Below, piece by piece: positions 52,902 to 59,588 of a stretch of DNA of 59,588 bases; the stretch's first letter is position 1; every line of letters starts with the position of its first letter. The notes under the pieces were generated by a model. It was given only the letters and a program-made list of their open reading frames with translations. It had not been told where the DNA came from and ran no database searches. The DNA lies in NCBI GenBank assembly GCA_017541665.1, contig JAFXYP010000085.1, positions 1 to 59,588 of the forward strand. Direction: 5' to 3'. The position numbers and the translations under genes were made by a program. The DNA comes from Lentisphaeria bacterium (GTDB taxonomy: Bacteria > Verrucomicrobiota > Lentisphaeria > Victivallales > UBA1829).

Positions 52902-54499
52902 TTTTTCACCTCGGTGGAATTGGCCATTTTCGCCATCTTTTTCATTTGCATCAGGCACGGGCGGCGCACGATGATCACGGTGGCGTCGTTGGACGCCAGG
53001 CGTTCCTGCAGGAGCGCGCGGTAGCCGTCCTGATCGCCGACGGGATCCACGATGTCGACATGGTCGACGCCGAGCGAACGGCAGACGTCCTCAAGTTTGA
53101 TCGGGACGGCCGGAGTCCGGTCCAGGTGATAGCCGGTGGCGGCGTGCTCCTGGAGGCCGGTCATGGCGGTCGTGCCGTTGTCGAGCAGCAGGACGACGTG
53201 CCCGGTCGCGGGTTTATTGTAGACCATGTCCACAATCCCGGTCAGGCCGCTGTGCAGGAACGTGCTGTCGCCGATGACGCTGACCACGCGGCGGGCTTCG
53301 GGCGAATCGCCGAGCGTGCGGCGGAGCCCCAGTCCCATGCCGATGCTCGCGCCCATGCACTCGGAGGCATCCATGGCGTTGAAGGGCGGCAGGACGCCGA
53401 GCGTGTAGCAGCCGATGTCGCCGAGCACGGTCAGCTTGAGCTCGCTGAGCAGCTCGAACGTCTTGCGGTGCGGGCAGCCGGGGCAGAGCGCGGGGGGACG
53501 GCCCGGTGCGCCCGCGGGCGGCGGCGTGGTGTCGTGCGCGAGAAGCTGTTTCACGCGGCCGACGGAGAGCTCGCCGCATTCGAAGACGTCTTCCTTGCCC
53601 TCGACCGCGATCCCGGCGGCGCGGAGGTTTTCCTCCAGGAAACGGCTGCCTTCCTCAACGACGGCGAACCGCTTCACGGAGCCCGCGAACTTGCGGATGG
53701 CGTCCAGCGGGAGCGGCCAGGTCATCTTCAGCTGGAGCACGGAGGCTTCAGGGGCGGCTTCCAGCACATGCTGGACGCTCACGCCGGAGCTCAGGATGCC
53801 GAGCTCGGAGGAACCGGCATTGAGAACGGCGTGCAGATCGGAGGATTCATTATATGCCGCGAGATCCTTCATCACCTGGATGAGGCGGACGTGGGCGCGG
53901 CGGGCGTAGGCCGGGATCATGACCTTGGTCGGGGCATCGGCGCGGTACGGAGCCGGACGGAACGCCTCGGGCTCCTTCCAGAGCTCGACCGGGCCCATGG
54001 AGTGGCAGACGCGCGTGGTCATGCGGAGAAGTACCGGCACCTTGAACTGCTCGGAGAGCTCGAACGCGCGGATGGTCAGGTCGTAGGCCTCCTGGCTGGA
54101 GGACGGCTCCAGCATCGGCATCTGCGCGAACTTCGCGTAATTGCGGTTGTCCTGTTCGTTCTGGCTGGAGACCATGCCCGGATCGTCGGCGGATACGATC
54201 ACCAGTCCGCCGTTCACGCCCATGTAGGTCAGCGTGAACAGCGGGTCGGCCGCCACGTTCAGCCCGACGTGCTTCATGGTCACCAGCGCGCGGCCGTTGC
54301 CGAGCGAAACGCCCGTCGCGACTTCGAGCGCGACCTTTTCGTTGGGCGACCACTGGGCTGCGCCGCCGATGGAGGTGAGGGTTTCAAGTATTTCCGTGGA
54401 CGGTGTGCCGGGATAACCGGCCCCAAGCGTCACGCCGCATGCCTTCGCGCCGTAGGCGATCGCGCCGTCGCCGCTCAAGATCATTTTTTTGTCAGCCAT
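52898..54499 (-). CDS. iorA: Indolepyruvate oxidoreductase subunit alpha without ferredoxin domain
   Basis: The 533-residue subunit has the pyruvate-family domains: GDGAIAYGAKACGVTLGAGYPG at the start of domain I is family-like, and the thiamine-diphosphate domain contains CPGCPHRKTFELL, GDIGCYTLGV and the Mg-binding GDSTFLHSGLTG. Typical IorA ends with a ferredoxin-like domain carrying two [4Fe-4S] clusters, giving about 600-650 residues. Here the protein stops soon after RRPCLMQMKKM, with no Cys cluster after it. An external ferredoxin or other carrier would have to accept electrons. First gene of the long operon. Confidence 0.92.
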   Translation of the reverse strand: MADKKMILSGDGAIAYGAKACGVTLGAGYPGTPSTEILETLTSIGGAAQWSPNEKVALEVATGVSLGNGRALVTMKHVGLNVAADPLFTLTYMGVNGGLVIVSADDPGMVSSQNEQDNRNYAKFAQMPMLEPSSSQEAYDLTIRAFELSEQFKVPVLLRMTTRVCHSMGPVELWKEPEAFRPAPYRADAPTKVMIPAYARRAHVRLIQVMKDLAAYNESSDLHAVLNAGSSELGILSSGVSVQHVLEAAPEASVLQLKMTWPLPLDAIRKFAGSVKRFAVVEEGSRFLEENLRAAGIAVEGKEDVFECGELSVGRVKQLLAHDTTPPPAGAPGRPPALCPGCPHRKTFELLSELKLTVLGDIGCYTLGVLPPFNAMDASECMGASIGMGLGLRRTLGDSPEARRVVSVIGDSTFLHSGLTGIVDMVYNKPATGHVVLLLDNGTTAMTGLQEHAATGYHLDRTPAVPIKLEDVCRSLGVDHVDIVDPVGDQDGYRALLQERLASNDATVIIVRRPCLMQMKKMAKMANSTEVKK

Positions 54500-54623
54500 G
54501 GTACGCCCTGATGCTGCGCCGGATCACGGCACGGATTCCCGGATGGAATACGCCCTGCGCCCGGCGGTGTTGAATGGTGAATTCCCCTGGCGGGGTTTTA
54601 TGGTTTGTGAAAAAGATTTTCTA

Positions 54624-54652
54624 AATATAATGCACAACCACGACTTTTTCAA
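54624..54652 (-). promoter_or_regulatory. Sigma-70 promoter of the ior operon
   Basis: On the minus strand TTGAAA, a 17-base spacer and TATATT; about 125 bases before the iorA start. The 54500-54707 gap otherwise holds no gene. Confidence 0.65.
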
Positions 54653-54707
54653 TAGCGGAACCGCAAAAAGAGCAGCGGAACTGCGGCAAAAAAGCAGTAT
54701 CCGGCGA

Positions 54708-55301
54708 TCAGGAGAGCTTCAGGAGGTATTCGACCGTCTCTTTCAGGCGTTCCACGGGAAGCCCGATGACGTTCGTGAGGGAACCGTCGATCTTCTCGAT
54801 GATCTCGTCGCCGTGCTCCTGAATGGCATAGGCGCCGGCCTTGTCCAGCACGTTGACTTTCCCGATGTAGCCGTCGATGGCTTCGGGCGTGAGCGTGCGG
54901 AACGTCACGTGCGTGGCCTCCTCGAACCGCACCAGGATGTCGGCCTCGAGGCAGCGGACGCAAACCCCGGTCACCACGTCGTGCGTGCGCCCGGAGAGCT
55001 TCGCGAGGATGCGTTTCGCGTCTTCGAGGCCGGCGGGCTTCCCGATCGTCTCGTTCCCGAGGCGGATCACGGTGTCCGCACCGATGACGATCGCCTGCGG
55101 ATTCATGCCGGCGCACGCCTCGGCCTTAAGCCGGGCGTTCTCCAGCGGATCGCTCCCCTCCTCCACATGCGGCGTCATGATCCGCATCGAAGCAAACGCC
55201 GGGCCGGCCTCCCGGAGCAGCGCGGACCGGCGGGGCGAGGCGGAGGCCAGGACAATCGGACGCCCCGGGGCGGGACGGGCTCCGGCCTGCGGATCAGGCA
55301 T
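54708..55301 (-). CDS. maf: Maf-family nucleoside triphosphate pyrophosphatase
   Basis: A 197-residue Maf/YceF enzyme that hydrolyses non-standard or regulatory nucleotides; related proteins were named for septum effects. Motifs: PIVLASASPRRSALLRE, VIGADTVIRLGNETIGKP and KAGAYAIQEHG. A 15-residue Pro/Ala/Gly-rich extension precedes the family core, and the ATG at 55301 overlaps the heptose kinase by eight bases. Complete and typical otherwise. Confidence 0.93.
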   Translation of the reverse strand: MPDPQAGARPAPGRPIVLASASPRRSALLREAGPAFASMRIMTPHVEEGSDPLENARLKAEACAGMNPQAIVIGADTVIRLGNETIGKPAGLEDAKRILAKLSGRTHDVVTGVCVRCLEADILVRFEEATHVTFRTLTPEAIDGYIGKVNVLDKAGAYAIQEHGDEIIEKIDGSLTNVIGLPVERLKETVEYLLKLS

Positions 55302-56340
55302 GGCGCGTCTCCGATTCGAACTTGAACGACGCGGCGATCTCCGCCGGATCGGTCGTGGCCGTCCCGGCCTTCCCGACGACGATGCCCGCCGCCTGGTTGG
55401 AGATCACGGCGGCCTCGCGGTCGGTCGCGCCCGCGGCATGGTACAGCGTGAACGCGGAAATGACGGTGTCCCCTGCGCCGGAGACGTCGAACACCTCGCG
55501 TGCGATGGTCGGGATCACGAACCCGCGCGGCTCCTTGTCGGAATACAGCGCCATGCCCTGATGCCCCAGCGTGACAAGCAGGATGTCGGGCGCCCATTCC
55601 TTGCGGATTTTCGCCGCGACCTCCTGCAGCGCGACGTCCTTCGCGGGATCGTCGGCGGGGTCGGCGTGGTACATCCCGGCGAGAGCGAATGCCTCGGCAC
55701 GGTTCGGGGTCATAAGGGAGATCCCCCTCGCCCTGACAGGGTTGCCGGGGTGCGGATCGAGCGAGATGAAGATGCCCTCATGGTTCGCAGTCGAGACGAC
55801 GGCGTCGAGCATCTCCTGCCCGATGAGCCCCTTGGCGTAATCCTCAATGACGATGGCATCGAGCTCATGCGTGCGGATCTTCGCGGTCAGGGTCTCGACA
55901 AGGCGGTCGCGGATCTCGTGGTCGACCGGGGCGGTCTCCTCGAAATCCATGCGGACGATCTGCTGGTTCCCGGCGATCACACGCTGTTTCTCAATTGTGA
56001 CGCGGCCGGGAACGCCGACAATGCCGTTCGTATTGACACGTGCTCCGGCGAGCAGGGCGCGAAGCTTCTCGCCGGGCTCGTCCACGCCGACAATGCCGAA
56101 TGCGAAGATCTTCGCTTCGGGCGAAAGCGCCTTCAGGTTGCGCATGACGTTCGCGGCGCCGCCGAGGCGGATGCTTTTCCCGCGGACGCGGAGCACGGGA
56201 ACAGGCGCCTCCTGGGAAAGGCGCGACGCGCTGCCGGTGATGTAGGTATCGAGCATGAGGTCGCCGAGGACGGCGATGCGAAGCTGTTTGGAAGCCTTGA
56301 CAAGCGCGGAAAAGCGATCGGGGGAAATGGCGGGGGACAT
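55294..56340 (-). CDS. rfaE1: D-glycero-beta-D-manno-heptose-7-phosphate kinase (single domain)
   Basis: A 348-residue PfkB-family kinase that makes heptose bisphosphate for the LPS inner core. It has LRIAVLGDLMLDTYITG, PVPVLRV, LGGAANVMRNLKAL and the PfkB signature VSGAGDTVISAFTLY with catalytic Asp. The C-terminal cytidylyl/adenylyl domain of HldE is missing, so this is the kinase half only; another gene must supply the rest. The ATG at 56340 has GAGGT before it; the open frame further upstream runs through the preceding gene. Confidence 0.93.
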   Translation of the reverse strand: MSPAISPDRFSALVKASKQLRIAVLGDLMLDTYITGSASRLSQEAPVPVLRVRGKSIRLGGAANVMRNLKALSPEAKIFAFGIVGVDEPGEKLRALLAGARVNTNGIVGVPGRVTIEKQRVIAGNQQIVRMDFEETAPVDHEIRDRLVETLTAKIRTHELDAIVIEDYAKGLIGQEMLDAVVSTANHEGIFISLDPHPGNPVRARGISLMTPNRAEAFALAGMYHADPADDPAKDVALQEVAAKIRKEWAPDILLVTLGHQGMALYSDKEPRGFVIPTIAREVFDVSGAGDTVISAFTLYHAAGATDREAAVISNQAAGIVVGKAGTATTDPAEIAASFKFESETRHA

Positions 56341-56348
56341 ATATGACC

Positions 56349-56831
56349 TCAATTTGAATTCAAAATGCTGGTTTCGATCTTTTTGGCGGGATCCGTGACG
56401 TCGAGCGTGTCCTGGCGGACATGGAAATTGTCCGTCTTCTTCTCGCGCCAGGTCATCACGATCAGTTCGTAGCGGGACAGCACGTTCCGAAGTTCGCTCA
56501 CCTGTTCCGGCGTCATCTCCTTGCCGTTCTCCCGAACGTGCAGTGCGAACTGGTCCAGGATGCCTCTCACCAGGGTGATTTCCCCGCGCTGTCCGGGATC
56601 CCTGCCTCCCGTGGAACGGACGAGTTTGCGGATCCGGTCGATCTGCTCGTACATCTCGTCTTTCTCCATCTCCGCGATCAGGAGCTGCTTGTGGCGGAGC
56701 TGGAAGGGGAAAATGATCGTGATATAAAGCTGGAAGACGATCAGTGCGCCGAAAAGGAAGATGGCGATGCCGGTCACGACGTCGCGCTTCCGCTTCGTAG
56801 AATAATACTCTTTGATCTTGACTTTGCTCAT
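56349..56831 (-). CDS. Single-span membrane protein of unknown function
   Basis: A 160-residue protein with a basic N-terminus (MSKVKIKEYYSTKRKRD), one membrane segment (VVTGIAIFLFGALIVFQLYI) and a charged, probably helical region of about 115 residues that may form a coiled coil, so a bitopic protein with the C-terminus probably outside. I recognise no family. Its ATG lies 31 bases after the glk stop and its stop eight bases before the heptose kinase start; an operon link suggests a role in envelope sugar metabolism, which is inference. Confidence 0.7.
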   Translation of the reverse strand: MSKVKIKEYYSTKRKRDVVTGIAIFLFGALIVFQLYITIIFPFQLRHKQLLIAEMEKDEMYEQIDRIRKLVRSTGGRDPGQRGEITLVRGILDQFALHVRENGKEMTPEQVSELRNVLSRYELIVMTWREKKTDNFHVRQDTLDVTDPAKKIETSILNSN

Positions 56832-56862
56832 AGTTCAAATCCCGTGCAAGGGGAATGGCGGT

Positions 56863-57867
56863 TCATTTCGCGCTCCAGGGCAGATCCCATTCGCCGATCT
56901 CATGAAGGGCGTAGAGCGCCACGGCCGCGCCTGCATATTCGCCGAGCTTGGGCCCGAGTTTGCCGGTCACGATGGAGCACGCTTCGCGCGGCTGTTTCCA
57001 GCCGTACTTTTTGACGCGTTCGAGGAGGGGCTTCATGAAAAGGCCGCCGCATTGGATGGCGATGGTGCCGAGAGCGATGATCGAGGGATTGAAGATGTTG
57101 TGGAGCATGCCGATGGCCTGCGCATGGCGTTCCATCATCTCGTCCCAGATGGCGCACGCATAGGGGTCGTTGGCCTCGACCGCGTCGGACAGCGTCTTCA
57201 TGTCGATGTCTTCGATGACGCCCCCTGCGAGCTTCACGATGGTGCTGTTCGGACTGTTCGCAAGTTCACGCTGAATGCGCTGGGCAATGGCGCGTCCGCC
57301 GGAGTAGGCTTCCCAGCAGCCGCGCAGGCCGCAGTTGCAGAGCGGCCCGTTCACATCAAGGACCATATGCCCGACTTCACCGGCGTCGCAGGTGGCGCCG
57401 CGCACGAGGCGGCCGTTTGCGATGACGCCCGCTCCGATGCCCGTGCTGATGGAGATGTACAGCATGTTTTCCACTCCGACGCCGGACCCGAACAGCCATT
57501 CGGCAAGCCCGGACGCATTGGAGTCGTTGTCGAAGAAGGCGCGCACGCCGAACGCATCCGCCAGGTAGTCGCGGATGGGGACGTTTTTCCATTTTTTGAG
57601 GTTGGAGGGTGCCATCACGATCCCGTTCTTGAAGTCGAGCGGCGATGGCGTGCAAATGCCGACAGCCTTCAGGTCGTCCCGGGTCAGGCCGGCATCCGCG
57701 AGCAGAGACTTCCCGGCAGAGACCATTGCGGGCAGGACATCGTCCGGTTCACGCTCCTTGTTCGGGACACGGGCGGACGCGACGAGCGTGCCGTCGCTGA
57801 GGACGAGCGAGACGGCCACCTTCGTGCCGCCGACATCGAAACCGAGAATCGGGAATGGCTTTGCCAT
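56863..57867 (-). CDS. glk: ROK-family sugar kinase (glucokinase-like)
   Basis: A 334-residue kinase that phosphorylates a hexose, most likely glucose. Motifs: GFDVGGTKVAVSLV (phosphate loop), FFDNDSNASGLAEW, ISTGIGAGVIANGRLVRG and the zinc motif of the ROK class around GHMVLDVNGPLCNCGLRGC (His and three Cys). It has no helix-turn-helix, so it is a kinase, not a repressor. The ATG at 57867 has AAGGAG upstream; the longer frame reads a Leu/Phe-rich shadow. Exact sugar uncertain. Confidence 0.9.
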   Translation of the reverse strand: MAKPFPILGFDVGGTKVAVSLVLSDGTLVASARVPNKEREPDDVLPAMVSAGKSLLADAGLTRDDLKAVGICTPSPLDFKNGIVMAPSNLKKWKNVPIRDYLADAFGVRAFFDNDSNASGLAEWLFGSGVGVENMLYISISTGIGAGVIANGRLVRGATCDAGEVGHMVLDVNGPLCNCGLRGCWEAYSGGRAIAQRIQRELANSPNSTIVKLAGGVIEDIDMKTLSDAVEANDPYACAIWDEMMERHAQAIGMLHNIFNPSIIALGTIAIQCGGLFMKPLLERVKKYGWKQPREACSIVTGKLGPKLGEYAGAAVALYALHEIGEWDLPWSAK

Positions 57868-57918
57868 GTTTCGGGTCTCCTTCCGGAAAAAAATCAAAAA
57901 AAACAGAAAAAGCGATAC

Positions 57919-57947
57919 AATATACATTGAAAAATCGGTCTTGGCAA
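57919..57947 (-). promoter_or_regulatory. Sigma-70 promoter of the glk operon
   Basis: On the minus strand TTGCCA, a 17-base spacer and TATATT; the -10 box ends about 50 bases before the glk start. Confidence 0.7.
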
Positions 57948-57999
57948 AGTAATTTATAGCGTTTTTATGTTTTTTTTCAAAAAATGAGGATTCGCGATT

Positions 58000-58743
58000 A
58001 TGATTTCAGGTGTTTTTTCGTCCATTTCCCCGATTCTCGCAAGCAGCGGTATCGTATATGCGTTCAAAGAAAGCGACGGCGTCGGCCAGGCCATTTGCGT
58101 CATCCTGTTTATCGCATCTGTCGTCGTCTGGTTCATCATGGGGGAGAAGGCCTGCTCCCTGAACAATGCCATGAAAAAGAGCAAGGCGTTTCTCCGCGCA
58201 TTCCGCGAAAAACGCAATCCGCTCGGCATGAAGGAAAAAGCCGCGGAATCCAATTCCCCCGCGGCAGCCGTCTACCTGGCCGCATGCGAACGCATCGAAT
58301 CGTTCCATCTCGAAATGGCAGGCGGGGGACGCCGCGCCATGAGCGACGATGAACTCGAGGTGATGCGTTCTGCCATGAACCAGGCCGTGGAAGACCAGCT
58401 CGTCATCCTTCAGCGCCGCACCATGATTCTGGCGACCGCCGTCAGCGGCAGTCCGTTCCTCGGGCTTTTCGGGACAGTCTGGGGCATCACGGTCGCATTC
58501 ACCAAGCTCGCGCAGGCGGGCCGCGCCGATGTCCAGACGCTTGCGCCCGGCGTTTCCGGCGCGCTGCTCACCACGGTAATCGCGCTCCTCGTGGCGCTGC
58601 CCTCCATGATCGGGTCCAACTTCATCGCATCCATGATCAAGGATTTCACGGTGCATCTGGACAATTTCGTCGACGAAGTCTACGCCAAGTTCAAAATCGA
58701 ACAGCTTGACTCCTATCGCGCATCCGCCGGAAACCAGGAATAA
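58000..58743 (+). CDS. exbB: ExbB/TolQ-type proton channel subunit
   Basis: A 247-residue inner-membrane protein with about three membrane segments (ICVILFIASVVVWFIMG; a second in LATAVSGSPFLGLFGTVWGI; a third in LLTTVIALLVALPSMIG). The family motif is PFLGLFGTVWGITVAF. With ExbD it uses the proton gradient to drive TonB or TolA. GAGG precedes the ATG. It is 15 bases before exbD, and the TonB-like gene follows, so the set is a complete energy-transduction operon of either Ton or Tol type. Confidence 0.93.
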   Translation: MISGVFSSISPILASSGIVYAFKESDGVGQAICVILFIASVVVWFIMGEKACSLNNAMKKSKAFLRAFREKRNPLGMKEKAAESNSPAAAVYLAACERIESFHLEMAGGGRRAMSDDELEVMRSAMNQAVEDQLVILQRRTMILATAVSGSPFLGLFGTVWGITVAFTKLAQAGRADVQTLAPGVSGALLTTVIALLVALPSMIGSNFIASMIKDFTVHLDNFVDEVYAKFKIEQLDSYRASAGNQE

Positions 58744-58758
58744 CGGAGCAGCCTGCAC

Positions 58759-59175
58759 ATGCCGTCGAAACGCAGATCCCTTCAAGTTCCCGTATACGAT
58801 CAGATCAACCTCACGAATCTGATCGACACACTGTTTTTCCTCCTGATCATCTTCATGATCACCGCCCCGCTGCTGGAGTATTCCGTCGACGTCACGCCGC
58901 CGGAGATGAACGCCGACCCCATCAAGCCGGACAACGACTCCAAAATCATCAATATCAAGGCGGACGGCTCCATCGTCTATGACAGCCGCACCGTCACCGA
59001 GGCGGAACTCCAGGTCATCATGTCCCGCATCGAACAGCAGAACGGACGCGACACCGCCATCTTCCTCCGGGGAGACAAGGACCTCCGATACGGGACCGTG
59101 ATGAATGTCATGAAGCTCATCCGCGCGACAGGATTCCGCAACGTCAACCTCGTGATGCAGGAGGAGGCGAAATGA
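58759..59175 (+). CDS. exbD: ExbD/TolR-type protein
   Basis: A 138-residue protein with a short cytoplasmic N-terminus, one membrane segment (LIDTLFFLLIIFMITAPLL) with the conserved Asp in NLIDTLFFLLI, and a periplasmic domain ending RNVNLVMQEE. It works with the ExbB/TolQ channel. The stop overlaps the next gene (ATGA). Length is normal (about 135-145). Whether it serves Ton or Tol cannot be settled. Confidence 0.93.
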   Translation: MPSKRRSLQVPVYDQINLTNLIDTLFFLLIIFMITAPLLEYSVDVTPPEMNADPIKPDNDSKIINIKADGSIVYDSRTVTEAELQVIMSRIEQQNGRDTAIFLRGDKDLRYGTVMNVMKLIRATGFRNVNLVMQEEAK

Positions 59176-59588
59176 CGAACACTCCGAAAGATCCCTATGC
59201 AAACCCGAAACGCGCGAAGGCGATCCTCCTCACTGTCCTCCTGATGCATGTCAGTGTCATCGCAGTGCCCATCATCTATGCTTCGCTCACGGAATATTTC
59301 GACCCGCCGGTCATCGTGATGAAAGTCGGACTTGCGGACCTTCCCCTCGGGGACTCCCCGGACGCAGGGCAGCCCGCCACCGTCGACACGCCCGCCACTG
59401 CGGAGCCGGACCCCGTTTCCGTGGATGACATCCCCGATCCGCAGCCGCTTGCCGATCTGCCGCCGGACCTGCCGCCTCCTCCGAAAGTCGAGCCGAAAAA
59501 GGATCCCCCGAAGACCGAGCCGAAAAAGGATCCCCCGAAGACCGAGCCGAAAAAGGATCCCCCGAAGACCGAGCCGAAAAAGGATCCC
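59172..59588 (+). CDS. TonB-like energy transducer, partial at window end
   Basis: The frame opens with an ATG overlapping the exbD stop and runs to the window end. A basic N-terminus (KDPYANPKRAKAILLTVL) leads to one membrane segment (ILLTVLLMHVSVIAVPIIYA), and the rest is Pro/Asp-rich and then Pro/Lys repeats (EPKKDPPKT), the usual periplasm-spanning style of TonB. The C-terminal TonB domain, if present, is beyond the window. TolA remains possible, but Pro/Lys repeats favour TonB. Confidence 0.75.
   Translation, partial: MTNTPKDPYANPKRAKAILLTVLLMHVSVIAVPIIYASLTEYFDPPVIVMKVGLADLPLGDSPDAGQPATVDTPATAEPDPVSVDDIPDPQPLADLPPDLPPPPKVEPKKDPPKTEPKKDPPKTEPKKDPPKTEPKKDP
59491..59588 (+). repeat. 27-base repeats in the TonB-like gene
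   Basis: Three identical 27-base units (59491-59517, 59518-59544, 59545-59571) and a partial fourth, each encoding EPKKDPPKT. Identity at DNA level suggests recent expansion and allows copy-number change. Confidence 0.9.

Noticed and set aside
57927..57999. Promoter for exbB
   Set aside because: TTGAAA and TTGGCA occur, but no -10 box at correct spacing is convincing, so none was called.
1..59588. tRNA, rRNA, CRISPR, insertion sequence or prophage
   Set aside because: Intergenic regions were read for cloverleaf ends, regular spaced repeats, transposase motifs and terminal inverted repeats; none was convincing.

Overview
The window looks like chromosomal DNA of a free-growing, Gram-negative, high-GC anaerobe. 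Envelope genes (heptose-phosphate kinase, family 9 glycosyltransferase, ExbB/ExbD/TonB-type energiser, type IV pilus retraction ATPases) indicate an outer membrane. Indolepyruvate:ferredoxin oxidoreductase with an aryl-CoA ligase indicates anaerobic amino-acid metabolism. Gene content and style suggest the Lentisphaerae/Verrucomicrobia (PVC) side of the tree, but that is inference, not proof. No rRNA, tRNA, CRISPR array, insertion sequence or prophage was seen.

Layout. 1-4.3 kb (minus): thioredoxin, a TilS-Nudix fusion, an ECF sigma factor, its probable anti-sigma factor (with an internal triple repeat) and a secreted Gly-rich protein that runs off the window. 4.6-6.9 kb (minus): one protein holding two PilT-type ATPases. 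7.1-9.6 kb (plus): argH, an exported protein and an ArfB-type release factor. 9.8-11.7 kb (plus): an AT-richer three-gene cassette (membrane-anchored GTPase, tail-anchored protein, Gly-loop protein) of unknown function; it is the best candidate for an undescribed system. 11.7-14.1 kb (minus): two family 2 glycosyltransferases. 14.2-20.9 kb (minus): a complete trpEGDCFBA operon, almost every gene overlapping the next, preceded by a leader peptide ending Cys-Trp-Trp-Arg-Trp-Trp and a textbook attenuator.

21-44 kb is dominated by nitrogen and glutamine. glnK-amtB (minus) has a sigma-54 promoter. gltB-gltD, a NifA/NorR-type sigma-54 activator and an alpha/beta hydrolase (minus) are divergent from a PurF-like amidotransferase, carA, pyrG and carB (plus). 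The divergent intergenic region has a sigma-54 promoter on each strand with AT-rich inverted repeats midway between them. The picture is of one local nitrogen regulon: ammonium uptake, glutamate synthesis and the main glutamine-consuming enzymes, with its own activator. The GlnK lacks the usual uridylylated tyrosine.

42-47 kb (plus): a 66-residue protein, an unusual sigma-70 family factor, an aminotransferase, a TrmH-type RNA methyltransferase and a MarR regulator. 47-54.5 kb (minus): one long operon, iorA-iorB-paaK-ACT protein-RlmD-like methyltransferase-radC-acpS-glycosyltransferase 9, most genes joined by ATGA or TGATG overlaps. 54.7-57.9 kb (minus): ROK sugar kinase, a membrane protein, heptose-7-phosphate kinase and Maf. 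58-59.6 kb (plus): exbB, exbD and the start of a TonB-like gene.

Sigma-70 promoters in the window share one form: a TTGA-type -35 box, a 16-17 bp spacer and a -10 box of TATATT, TACATT or a close variant. Coordinates, overlaps and motifs were read directly from the sequence. Family names rest on recognised motifs; no database search was made.
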